Shown here piece by piece: positions 7,903 through 15,018 of a DNA stretch of 32,161 bases. Positions within the stretch are counted from its first letter, which is position 1; each line of letters opens with the position of its first letter. The DNA comes from Pseudomonas fluorescens (GTDB lineage: Bacteria; Pseudomonadota; Gammaproteobacteria; Pseudomonadales; Pseudomonadaceae): NCBI RefSeq assembly GCF_902497895.1, contig NZ_CABVHQ010000067.1, positions 1 through 32,161 on the forward strand, in the 5' to 3' direction. A program made the position numbers and the translations under genes. Below the pieces are notes generated by a model. It was given only the letters and a program-made list of their open reading frames with translations. It did no database searches and was not told the DNA's origin.

Positions 7903-8670
7903 GTGCCCCTTCTACATCCCCCCTCCACACATTCCCTCGCGACTGTTCGACTGCTGGAGCAACGCCATGGGGCGCTGGATCTCGGGGCTCGGGACTGGAC
8001 CACTATCGAGCAAAGCCTGGACCGGGATGGCAGCGTCATCCTGCCCGGGCTTCTCGACGCCACTGACTGCAACAACCTGAGTGCCCTGTATGAGCACCAG
8101 GCGCTGTTCCGCGCCCATGTGCTGATGGCTCGCCACGGCTTCGGGCGGGGCGAATACAAATACTTTCGCTACCCGCTGCCGATCCTGGTGGCGCAATTGC
8201 GCAATGAGTTGTATTCCCGGCTTGTCGGGTTGGCCAACCGCTGGAATGAACAGATGAACCTGCCCGTTCGCTATCCGCTGGAACACGAGGAATTCCTCCA
8301 GCGCTGCCATGCCGCCGGACAGCAACGACCGACACCGCTGTTGCTGGAATATGGGCCTGGGGACTACAACTGCCTGCATCAGGATCTGTATGGCGAGCAT
8401 GTATTCCCGTTGCAGGTGGCGATCCTGCTGTCCGCCCCCTTCGATGACTTCACCGGCGGCGAGTTCGTCATCACCGAACAACGCCCACGGATGCAGTCGC
8501 GGCCGCAAGTTATCGGTCTGAACAAAGGCGATGCGCTGATTTTTGCCGTGAATCAGCGGCCGGTGCAAGGTGTTCGAGGCTTCTACCGAGTCACCCTGCG
8601 CCACGGCGTGAGTCGCCTGCATTCGGGTAAACGGCATACTCTTGGAATCATATTTCACGATGCGCAGTGA
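7903..8670 (+). CDS. Fe(II)/2-oxoglutarate-dependent oxygenase of the alkylation-response operon
   Basis: A 255-residue protein with the double-stranded beta-helix core of 2OG oxygenases. The iron triad is His159 and Asp161 in CLHQDLYG and His234 in LRHGVS. Arg244 in GKRHTLGII is the expected 2-oxoglutarate anchor. It is not an AlkB: it lacks the RxNxTFR end and resembles prolyl-hydroxylase-type members instead. The GTG at 7903 is chosen because AGGAG lies seven bases before it; the open frame runs to 7840 but that part overlaps the promoter. The frame overlaps alkB by 11 bases, so they are cotranscribed. A role in reversing or tolerating alkylation damage is inferred from position. Confidence 0.8.
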   Translation: MPLLHPPSTHSLATVRLLEQRHGALDLGARDWTTIEQSLDRDGSVILPGLLDATDCNNLSALYEHQALFRAHVLMARHGFGRGEYKYFRYPLPILVAQLRNELYSRLVGLANRWNEQMNLPVRYPLEHEEFLQRCHAAGQQRPTPLLLEYGPGDYNCLHQDLYGEHVFPLQVAILLSAPFDDFTGGEFVITEQRPRMQSRPQVIGLNKGDALIFAVNQRPVQGVRGFYRVTLRHGVSRLHSGKRHTLGIIFHDAQ

Positions 8671-9340
8671 TCAGCTGAAACCCACGACCCTTGATCTGTT
8701 TGCCGACGCAGAGGTGCAGCAACCCGCCACAAGCCAACAGATCGGCGAGCAGTCCCTGGTGCTCAGAGGCTTTGCCCTGCCTTGGCTGGAGCGCTTGTTG
8801 CCGGCGCTGGATGAGGTTCTGCTGGCTGCGCCGTTTCGACAGATGATCACCCCCGGCGGCTTTACCATGTCGGTGGGCTTGAGCAGTTGTGGCACGCTCG
8901 GCTGGACCACCGATCGAACCGGCTACCGCTACACCCACACCGATCCACAAACCGCTCAGCCCTGGCCCGATATGCCGACGGTGTTCCTGGAGCTGGCTCA
9001 GGCCGCGGCGCTGGCCGCGGGATTTGGCGACTTCATGCCCGATTCCTGCCTGATCAACCGTTACGTGCCGGGGGCCAAGATGTCCTTGCACCAGGACAAG
9101 AACGAACGCGACTACAGCGCTCCGATCGTTTCGGTGTCCCTGGGGTTACCGGCCATCTTCCTGTTCGGCGGGCATGCACGCAGTGATAAAAGCCAGAGGG
9201 TGCCGTTGTTTCATGGAGACATCGTAGTCTGGGGCGGCGTGGATCGCTTGCGCTATCACGGCATACTGCCGCTCAAGGACGGCCAGCACTCGCGACTCGG
9301 CGCGCAACGGATCAACTTCACTTTCCGCACTGCTGGCTGA
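8660..9340 (+). CDS. alkB: Alpha-ketoglutarate-dependent DNA repair dioxygenase AlkB
   Basis: AlkB oxidatively removes methyl groups from 1-methyladenine and 3-methylcytosine in DNA and RNA, releasing formaldehyde. The 226-residue protein shows the full signature: PGAKMSLHQDKNE (His144, Asp146), His200 in LRYHGILP, and RINFTFR (Arg217, Arg223) for 2-oxoglutarate and substrate-site stability. E. coli AlkB is 216 residues. The start ATG at 8660 lies inside the preceding gene, consistent with translational coupling, and its ribosome site is weak. A second Ada box begins 17 bases after the stop. Confidence 0.94.
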   Translation: MRSDQLKPTTLDLFADAEVQQPATSQQIGEQSLVLRGFALPWLERLLPALDEVLLAAPFRQMITPGGFTMSVGLSSCGTLGWTTDRTGYRYTHTDPQTAQPWPDMPTVFLELAQAAALAAGFGDFMPDSCLINRYVPGAKMSLHQDKNERDYSAPIVSVSLGLPAIFLFGGHARSDKSQRVPLFHGDIVVWGGVDRLRYHGILPLKDGQHSRLGAQRINFTFRTAG

Positions 9341-9356
9341 AAGACCCCTGATTCGG

Positions 9357-9406
9357 AATTTGACCGCAAGACCCGGAGTGCCCTCGCCCCTCCTGCTCGC
9401 TAATCT
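9357..9406 (+). promoter_or_regulatory. Ada-box promoter of ada
   Basis: AAT-N6-GCAA at 9357-9369 is followed by CCGGAGTG, differing from the 7819 copy at only three of 24 positions. TAATCT at 9401-9406 is the matching -10 candidate, again 31 bases after GCAA. This predicts that ada activates its own transcription as in E. coli. Confidence 0.72.
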
Positions 9407-9435
9407 GAGCTGAACCCGTAATCGAGTGGAACACC

Positions 9436-10503
9436 ATGACCTCCACCTGCGCAAAAACCATCACAGAAAATGATCCACGCTGGTCGGCGGTGCTGGCACG
9501 CGATCCGCGCGCGGACGATCAATTTGTCTATGCGGTGAAAACCACCGGCATTTATTGTCGGCCGAGCAGCCTGGCGCGTCTGCCGAAGCCGGAAAACGTC
9601 GAATTCTTCGACTCCGCCGAACAGGCCCAGGCCGCCGGTTATCGTCCGAGCAAACGCGCCGCAAAGGACCAGACGGCTGTCGCGGCGCAACACGCGGCGC
9701 TGGTGGCAACAGCCTGTCGGCAGATTGAGTCCGCCGAAACCCTGCCCAGCCTGAAAGAACTGGCACAGACGGCGGGGATGAGTAGCTTTCACTTTCATCG
9801 AGTCTTCAAAGCGCTCACCGGACTGACCCCCAAGGGCTACGCCACAGGTCACCGTTCGCGCAAAGTCCGCGAGCGGCTCGCAGACGGCAACTCGATAACG
9901 GACTCGCTGTATGACGCCGGTTTCAATTCCAACAGTCGTTTCTACGAGTCAGCCGATAACCTGCTCGGCATGAAACCCAGCGATTACCGCGCCGGCGGAA
10001 TGAATACCGACATCCGCTTTGCCGTTGGCCAGTGCTCCCTGGGCGCGATCCTGGTTGCTCAAAGCAGCCGCGGAGTCTGCGCGATTCTCCTGGGCGACGA
10101 TCCCGAGGCGCTGGTCCACGATCTGCAGGACAAATTTCCCCGGGCCAATCTGATTGGCGCCGACCCTGATTTTGAACAACTGATTGCCAAGGTTGTGGGT
10201 TTTATCGAAGCGCCGGCCCTTGGCCTGGACCTGCCCCTGGACTTGCGCGGCACGGCCTTTCAAGAGCGGGTGTGGATGGCGCTGCGGGAGATTCCGCCGG
10301 GCAGCACCGCCAGCTACGCCGAAATCGCCCAGCGCATCGGCGCACCGAAATCCTTCCGCGCCGTGGCCCAGGCTTGCGGCGCCAACAGCCTGGCGGTGGC
10401 AATCCCTTGCCATCGGGTGGTGCGCAGCGACGGCAACCTCTCGGGCTATCGCTGGGGCGTGGAGCGCAAACGCCAGTTGCTGGAGCGGGAGAGCCAGGCT
10501 TAG
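9436..10503 (+). CDS. ada: Ada: methylation-sensing regulator and O6-methylguanine-DNA methyltransferase, variant N-domain
   Basis: The 355-residue protein has three parts: an N-terminal Ada domain (about 10-80), an AraC-type DNA-binding domain (about 85-190, with FHFHRVFKALTGLTPKGY), and a C-terminal methyltransferase with the acceptor Cys325 in IPCHRV. In E. coli the N-domain binds zinc through Cys38, 42, 69 and 72, and Cys38 accepts methyl from phosphotriesters to become the activator. Here the same spacing gives Cys41, Ser45, Ser72 and Ala75. Only the acceptor cysteine remains. The protein should still repair O6-methylguanine. Whether and how it senses phosphotriesters without zinc is open. 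Confidence 0.9.
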   Translation: MTSTCAKTITENDPRWSAVLARDPRADDQFVYAVKTTGIYCRPSSLARLPKPENVEFFDSAEQAQAAGYRPSKRAAKDQTAVAAQHAALVATACRQIESAETLPSLKELAQTAGMSSFHFHRVFKALTGLTPKGYATGHRSRKVRERLADGNSITDSLYDAGFNSNSRFYESADNLLGMKPSDYRAGGMNTDIRFAVGQCSLGAILVAQSSRGVCAILLGDDPEALVHDLQDKFPRANLIGADPDFEQLIAKVVGFIEAPALGLDLPLDLRGTAFQERVWMALREIPPGSTASYAEIAQRIGAPKSFRAVAQACGANSLAVAIPCHRVVRSDGNLSGYRWGVERKRQLLERESQA

Positions 10504-10543
10504 AAAATCCTGGGGGCGGACGATATTTGTGATGAGCGGCTTA

Positions 10544-10726
10544 CTGTGGCGAGGGGGCTTGTCGGAACGCCGCATCGCCCCGCTGGGTCGCGAAGCGGCC
10601 CTAAAGCCTGCAACTCCATTTTATCAGGCACACCGCATTCACAGGGTTTACGGTTGCTGCGCAACCGAACGGGGCGATGCGGCGTTCCGACAAGCCCCCT
10701 CGCCACAGCAAGCCCCCTCGCCACAG
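10544..10726. repeat. REPIN-like element with perfect 39-base inverted arms
   Basis: Bases 10544-10582 and 10670-10708 are exact reverse complements over 39 bases (arm begins CTGTGGCGAGGGGGCTTG). A further copy of CAAGCCCCCTCGCCACAG follows directly at 10709-10726. The spacer contains GGGTCGCGAAGCGGCCC, a common partner in fluorescens-group repeats. It fills the gap between the convergent ada and acuI-like genes. Confidence 0.88.
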
Positions 10727-10768
10727 GTCCGATGCTCAGTTGAAAATCGGCATTAGCCCGAGTCTCGC

Positions 10769-11752
10769 TCAACGATTCACATCCACCACCACCCTGCCCC
10801 GCAGCTGACCGGCGAGTAACCGCGGCGCAGCCTCTATGGCTTCACTCAAGGCTATTTCATGACTGATCAGCGCCAGCAAGCTGAAGTCCAGATCCGTGGC
10901 CAGGCGATTCCAGGCAAGGATTCGGTTGGCCTTGGGCTGGGTCACGCTATTGATCCCGGCCAGGGTGATGCCGCGCAAAATGAACGGCGCCACCGACCCC
11001 GGAAAATCCATGCCCTGGGCCAGACCACAGGCGGCCACGGTGCCATTGGCGCGGGTGCCGGCACAGGCATTGGCCAGGGTGTGACTGCCCACCGAGTCGA
11101 TCACCGCCGCCCAGCGTTCCTTGGCCAGCGGCTTGCCTGGCGCTGACAGGCTGGCGCGGTCGATAATTTCGCCGGCGCCCAGTTGTTGCAGATAAGCGCG
11201 TTCCGCAGCACGTCCGGTGGACGCCACGACCTGATAACCAAGCTTGTGCAGCAAGGCGATGGCAAAGCTGCCGACTCCGCCGTTGGCACCGGTGACCAGC
11301 ACTTCGCCCTGATCCGGGGTCACGCCATTGCGTTCCAGAGCCAAAATACAGAGCATCGCCGTGTAACCCGCGGTACCGATGGCCATGGCCTGGGCCGGGG
11401 TGAATGCCGCAGGCAGTGGAATCAGCCAGTCACCGTCCAGTCGGGCCTTCTGCGCCAGACCACCCCAATGTTCTTCGCCGACACCCCAGCCATTGAGCAA
11501 GACTTTGTCCCCGGCCTTGTAGTCGGGATGAGTGCTGACTTCGACGGTCCCGGCCAGATCAATCCCCGGCACCATGGGGAATTTGCGCACTACCGGACTG
11601 CTGCCGGTGATGGCCAGGCCGTCCTTGAAGTTCAAGGTGCTATAGGCCACATCTACCGTGACATTACCCTGCGGTAACTGTTCTTCGCTGATTTGAGTCA
11701 GATTGGCCCGATAACCACTTTGGTCTTTCTCGATCAAAATACCATTGAACAT
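10769..11752 (-). CDS. acuI: Acrylyl-CoA reductase-type zinc-independent MDR oxidoreductase (AcuI/YhdH family)
   Basis: A 327-residue quinone-oxidoreductase-like member of the MDR superfamily. It shows NFKDGLAITG near residue 43, PGIDLAGTV, AIGTAGYTAMLCILALE, and the nucleotide-binding ANGGVGSFAIALLHKLGY followed by STGR, which favours NADPH. AcuI and YhdH reduce acrylyl-CoA to propionyl-CoA and help remove reactive acrylyl compounds. Zinc ligands of alcohol dehydrogenases are absent. AGGAGGCGCT overlaps the region just before the ATG. The physiological substrate is inferred from the family. Confidence 0.85.
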   Translation of the reverse strand: MFNGILIEKDQSGYRANLTQISEEQLPQGNVTVDVAYSTLNFKDGLAITGSSPVVRKFPMVPGIDLAGTVEVSTHPDYKAGDKVLLNGWGVGEEHWGGLAQKARLDGDWLIPLPAAFTPAQAMAIGTAGYTAMLCILALERNGVTPDQGEVLVTGANGGVGSFAIALLHKLGYQVVASTGRAAERAYLQQLGAGEIIDRASLSAPGKPLAKERWAAVIDSVGSHTLANACAGTRANGTVAACGLAQGMDFPGSVAPFILRGITLAGINSVTQPKANRILAWNRLATDLDFSLLALISHEIALSEAIEAAPRLLAGQLRGRVVVDVNR

Positions 11753-11939
11753 AGCGCCTCCTGGTACAGCGATGAATGCGGGATGACAGGGACATTAGAC
11801 TTATCGTCCCCCAAGTCAATTGCGCCAAAGGCATAATCGACAACCAAGCTGAAAGTCGACTGGCCCTGCGCCAATCACTCCTGATACAAACATCCTGTTG
11901 CCGTCCTTATCTATTTTCGACGTAGGAGAACAACCAGAA

Positions 11940-13004
11940 ATGAGCCAATGGCCTGATACCCGCATTCTTGACCTGCTCGGCATTGAGCTGCCGATTATTC
12001 AAGCACCCATGGCTGGCGCCACCACTTCAGCCATGGTCATCGCCGCCAGCAATGCCGGCGGCCTGGGCTCCTTGCCGGCGGCGATGCTGAGTATCGAGCA
12101 GCTGCGCGAGGAGCTGAAGTTCATCCGCCAGCACAGCCAGCGCCCGCTGAACGTGAATTTTTTCTGCCATCAGCCACCCACCGCCGATGCCGGACGCGAG
12201 CAACACTGGAAGAACCTGCTGGAACCCTACTATCGGGAACTGGGTGTCGATTTCGACGCACCCACGCCCGTCTCCAACCGCGCACCCTTCGATAATGCCG
12301 CCTGTGAAGTGCTCGAAGAGTTTCGCCCGGAAGTGGTCAGCTTTCATTTCGGCTTGCCTGAACAGTCGTTGCTGGACCGGGTCAAAGCCACCGGGGCAAA
12401 GATTCTGTCCTCGGCGACCAGCGTCGATGAAGCGATCTGGCTGGAGCAGCACGGCTGCGACGCGATCATCGCCATGGGCTATGAAGCCGGCGGCCATCGC
12501 GGGATGTTTCTCAGCGCCGACCTCAACACTCAGGTCGGAACCATGGCCCTGGTGCCGCAAATCGTCGATGCCGTCAGCGTCCCGGTCATCGCCGCGGGCG
12601 GGATAGGCGATGCCCGAGGGATCGCCGCGGCTTTTCTGCTCGGCGCCTCGGCGGTGCAATTGGGTACGGCCTATCTGTTCACTCCTGAGGCGAAAGTGAC
12701 AGCGTCGCACCACAAAGCCCTGCGCACTGCCAAAGACAGCGAAACAGCTCTGACCAATATCTTCACCGGCCGCCCGGCGCGGGGAATTCTCAATCGGGTG
12801 ATGCGCGAACTTGGCCCGATCAGCCCGGCGGCACCCGCCTTTCCGCTGGCTGGCGGCGCCTTGATGCCACTGCGTGCCAAAGGCGAGGCCGATTTCAGCA
12901 ACCTCTGGTCTGGCCAGGCGCTACGACTGGGCGTTGAACTGCCAACAGCCGAGTTGACCAGGCTGCTGGCTGCGCAGGCATTGGCCAAATTGACCGTGCG
13001 TTAA
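11940..13004 (+). CDS. Nitronate monooxygenase
   Basis: A 354-residue FMN TIM-barrel enzyme that oxidises alkyl nitronates such as the toxin propionate-3-nitronate. Class I hallmarks are visible in order: PIIQAPMAGATTSAM with NAGGLGSL near the start, VVSFHFGLP, the catalytic-His motif AMGYEAGGHRG, and PVIAAGGIGDARG for phosphate binding. The ATG at 11940 is preferred to an in-frame start at 11898 because AGGAG lies just upstream and the family begins close to this point. It is divergent from the AcuI-like gene, with a short shared promoter region. Confidence 0.88.
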   Translation: MSQWPDTRILDLLGIELPIIQAPMAGATTSAMVIAASNAGGLGSLPAAMLSIEQLREELKFIRQHSQRPLNVNFFCHQPPTADAGREQHWKNLLEPYYRELGVDFDAPTPVSNRAPFDNAACEVLEEFRPEVVSFHFGLPEQSLLDRVKATGAKILSSATSVDEAIWLEQHGCDAIIAMGYEAGGHRGMFLSADLNTQVGTMALVPQIVDAVSVPVIAAGGIGDARGIAAAFLLGASAVQLGTAYLFTPEAKVTASHHKALRTAKDSETALTNIFTGRPARGILNRVMRELGPISPAAPAFPLAGGALMPLRAKGEADFSNLWSGQALRLGVELPTAELTRLLAAQALAKLTVR

Positions 13005-13019
13005 ACTCTCGAAAACGGC

Positions 13020-13178
13020 GTAGCAGCTGCCGAGCCTGCGAGGCTGCGTTCGAGCCGGGGTCGCGCTCGACCGAAGTCCTCGCAAATCCTGCGTACGCGG
13101 TTGCCTGAAAGAACCCATTGCCTGATTTAACGACCGCTTCGCAGTCGAACGCAGCCTCGCAGGCTCGGCAGCTGCTAC
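13020..13178. repeat. REPIN-like inverted repeat with 34-base arms
   Basis: Bases 13020-13053 and 13145-13178 are perfect reverse complements (arm begins GTAGCAGCTGCCGAGCCTGC). The 91-base spacer includes CGCTCGACCGAAG and CGCTTCGCAGTCG, which extend the partial symmetry. It begins 16 bases after the nitronate monooxygenase stop codon. Confidence 0.85.
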
Positions 13179-13243
13179 GAACGTGCTGAGCAAGCTCTTG
13201 ACCTCCATAGCTTCAAAATACTTGCCCTTCCCACTCTCGCCTA

Positions 13244-13270
13244 CTGTCATAAATGACAGCCAGCTAGAAT
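13244..13270 (+). promoter_or_regulatory. Promoter-like palindrome resembling a Pho half-box
   Basis: CTGTCATAAATGACAG (13244-13259) is a 16-base palindrome. Its left 11 bases equal the PhoB half-box consensus. TAGAAT at 13265-13270 lies 10 bases after that half-site, the usual Pho-box to -10 distance. The second half-site is not recognisable. It could instead bind a dimeric repressor. The next plausible start codons downstream are at 13451 and 13666. Confidence 0.35.
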
Positions 13271-13450
13271 GCTTTTGCGATGAGCGCTACCCGCTTATTT
13301 CAATTGCTTTGGATCTACCCATCCGCTGAAACCCCTCATCCCTACTCCACATTCGTAATCGTCTGATAGACCTGCCGCCGATTCTTCAAGACCATCGAGC
13401 CAGCGCCGTCGCTGGTGACCGGCGCGCCCTCCGCCACCGAGACCGGACCG

Positions 13451-13639
13451 ATGACTACACCCCTTCGCGGCCTGTGCGCCCTATTGATAACCATAACCCT
13501 CAACGCCCAGGCCAACGACCTGTCAACTCTGACAGTAGACATCTCCGATGTTCAGATCGCAGGCTTGTACCCGGAACAACTCCACCTCAAGACCCGGAGA
13601 TGGGCGCCCATTGACGCCCTGCTGTGGAACACCGCATAG
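13451..13639 (+). CDS. Doubtful small exported protein
   Basis: A 62-residue frame starting MTTPLRGLCALLITITLNAQ, which looks like a signal peptide with cleavage near AQA-ND. The remainder (LTVDISDVQIAGLYPEQ) is not recognised. The ribosome site is poor. The minus strand also has an open frame (13342-13542) whose end reads VYQTITNVE and looks equally coding. One of the two could be the tail of a decayed gene. The 13179-13450 stretch before it holds the palindrome described separately and no other gene. Confidence 0.3.
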   Translation: MTTPLRGLCALLITITLNAQANDLSTLTVDISDVQIAGLYPEQLHLKTRRWAPIDALLWNTA

Positions 13640-13665
13640 CGTACGACCGCAAGAGGAGCTGAATC

Positions 13666-13929
13666 ATGGACATCAGGGATTGCTTTACCGGTGACAACGT
13701 AACGTTGATTACGCGACACAGTGGCCTCAACAACGGCATCAGTTGTCGATCAGGCTACATCCGGCAGATCGACAAGGCCGCCGAAAAGCTGGTTCTGGCC
13801 TCCCACTTCGGTCACGAGGCGTGGTCGATCGAGTTTGAGGCCATTGTGCGTTGTGACCGCTGGAGGGCCAAACACACCTCCCAGTACTTATGGCCATACC
13901 ACCGAAAGCCCGGTCGCCCTGTGGTTTAA
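13666..13929 (+). CDS. Hypothetical protein
   Basis: An 87-residue protein of unknown family. The first 60 residues (MDIRDCFTGDNVTLITRHSG ... LVLASHFGHEAWSIEFEAIV) look like a small beta-rich cytoplasmic domain. The tail is basic and Pro/Arg-rich. GAGGAG lies eight bases before the ATG, which makes translation likely. No signal or membrane segment is seen. It precedes the molybdate transporter but its stop is separated from modA by an operator and a REP element, so it is probably unrelated. Confidence 0.6.
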   Translation: MDIRDCFTGDNVTLITRHSGLNNGISCRSGYIRQIDKAAEKLVLASHFGHEAWSIEFEAIVRCDRWRAKHTSQYLWPYHRKPGRPVV

Positions 13930-14021
13930 CTGCACAAGGCCTGATCCAGATCGCGCCGTTCACCACTTGAGCTGCGCTTCACCCCCTGCGTCACTGCTTC
14001 CAGTTCCGTTCGCTGGCGATT

Positions 14022-14045
14022 CGCTATATATTCAACTATATAGCG
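14022..14045. promoter_or_regulatory. ModE-type operator upstream of modABC
   Basis: CGCTATATA (14022-14030), a six-base spacer and TATATAGCG (14037-14045) form a perfect dyad. This equals the known ModE box pattern CGnTATATA-N6-TATATAnCG. ModE with molybdate represses modABC in enterics and pseudomonads. It lies 205 bases before modA with a REP element between. No modE gene is in the window. Confidence 0.75.
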
Positions 14046-14069
14046 TTTGGCCCATGCCCGAATACTGTA

Positions 14070-14161
14070 GGAGCGAGCTTGCTCGCGATGGACCCAAGGG
14101 CGGCGCGTTTATTCAGAAAACACCCGTGATCGTTAACGTCCATCGCGAGCAAGCTCGCTCC
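14070..14161. repeat. REP palindrome inside the modA leader
   Basis: GGAGCGAGCTTGCTCGCGAT plus GA at 14070-14092 is perfectly inverted at 14139-14161. This is the abundant GAGCGAGCTTGCTCGC class. It sits between the ModE operator and the modA start. If the promoter overlaps the operator, the element lies in the untranslated leader. Confidence 0.85.
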
Positions 14162-14250
14162 CACTGGGTTCTGCGCCCTCTTTTATTGCCCCGGCGCAGT
14201 CCACTTCCAATCACAACCTGTTCCTACACTCGACCCCATGGAGCTGCTAC

Positions 14251-15018
14251 ATGACTATTCGCGCCTCAGGTTTTGCCCCTGCCTGCCTGGCATCCTTGCT
14301 CGCAGTCTGCGCTTTCGGATCGGCTCAGGCCGATGAGGTCCAGGTGGCGGTAGCGGCCAATTTCACCGCGCCGATTCAGGCGATCACCGCCGATTTCGAA
14401 AAAGACACCGGGCACAAACTGGTCGCCGCTTACGGGGCAACCGGCCAGTTCTATACCCAGATCAAGAACGGTGCGCCGTTCGAAGTGTTCCTCAGCGCCG
14501 ATGACACCACGCCGCAGAAACTCGAATCCGAAGGCGACAGCGTCAAAGGCTCGCGCTTTACCTACGCCATCGGCACCCTGGCGCTGTGGTCGGCCAAGGA
14601 CGGTTACGTCGATGCCAAGGGCAAGGTGCTCACCGACAACCAGTATCAGCACCTGTCCATCGCCAATCCGAAAGCCGCCCCTTACGGTCTCGCCGCCACT
14701 CAGGTTTTGGCCAGGCTGGGCCTGACCGACCAGGTCAAAGGAAAGATCGTCGAAGGCCAGAACATCACCCAGGCCTATCAGTTCGTCTCTACCGGCAACG
14801 CCGAACTGGGCTTTGTCGCCTTGTCGCAGATCTATAAAGACGGCAAAGTCACCAGCGGCTCTGCCTGGATCGTTCCGGCCGAGATGCATGAACCGATCAA
14901 ACAAGACGCGGTGATCCTCAACAAAGGCAAAGACAACCCGGCCGCCAAGGCACTGGTTGACTACCTCAAGGGCCCGAAAGCCGCAGCCGTCATCAGATCC
15001 TACGGTTACCAACTCTAA
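14251..15018 (+). CDS. modA: Molybdate-binding periplasmic protein
   Basis: ModA captures molybdate and tungstate in the periplasm and delivers them to ModBC. The 255-residue precursor has a signal peptide ending SAQA-DE (cleavage near residue 27). The mature protein begins VQVAVAANFTAPIQAI, contains YGATGQFYTQI and GAPFEVFLSADD, and ends with LKGPKAAAVIRSYGY, all typical. The ATG is the first codon after a weak GGAGCTGCTAC site. modB follows directly after the stop codon with no gap. Confidence 0.95.
   Translation: MTIRASGFAPACLASLLAVCAFGSAQADEVQVAVAANFTAPIQAITADFEKDTGHKLVAAYGATGQFYTQIKNGAPFEVFLSADDTTPQKLESEGDSVKGSRFTYAIGTLALWSAKDGYVDAKGKVLTDNQYQHLSIANPKAAPYGLAATQVLARLGLTDQVKGKIVEGQNITQAYQFVSTGNAELGFVALSQIYKDGKVTSGSAWIVPAEMHEPIKQDAVILNKGKDNPAAKALVDYLKGPKAAAVIRSYGYQL

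Noticed and set aside
7912..8658. 248-codon minus-strand frame opposite the 2OG oxygenase
   Set aside because: The plus-strand protein has a complete iron and cosubstrate motif set and a promoter; the minus frame has none.
14266..15012. Long minus-strand frame opposite modA
   Set aside because: modA is certain from its motifs and operon; the antisense frame has no ribosome site or recognisable motif.
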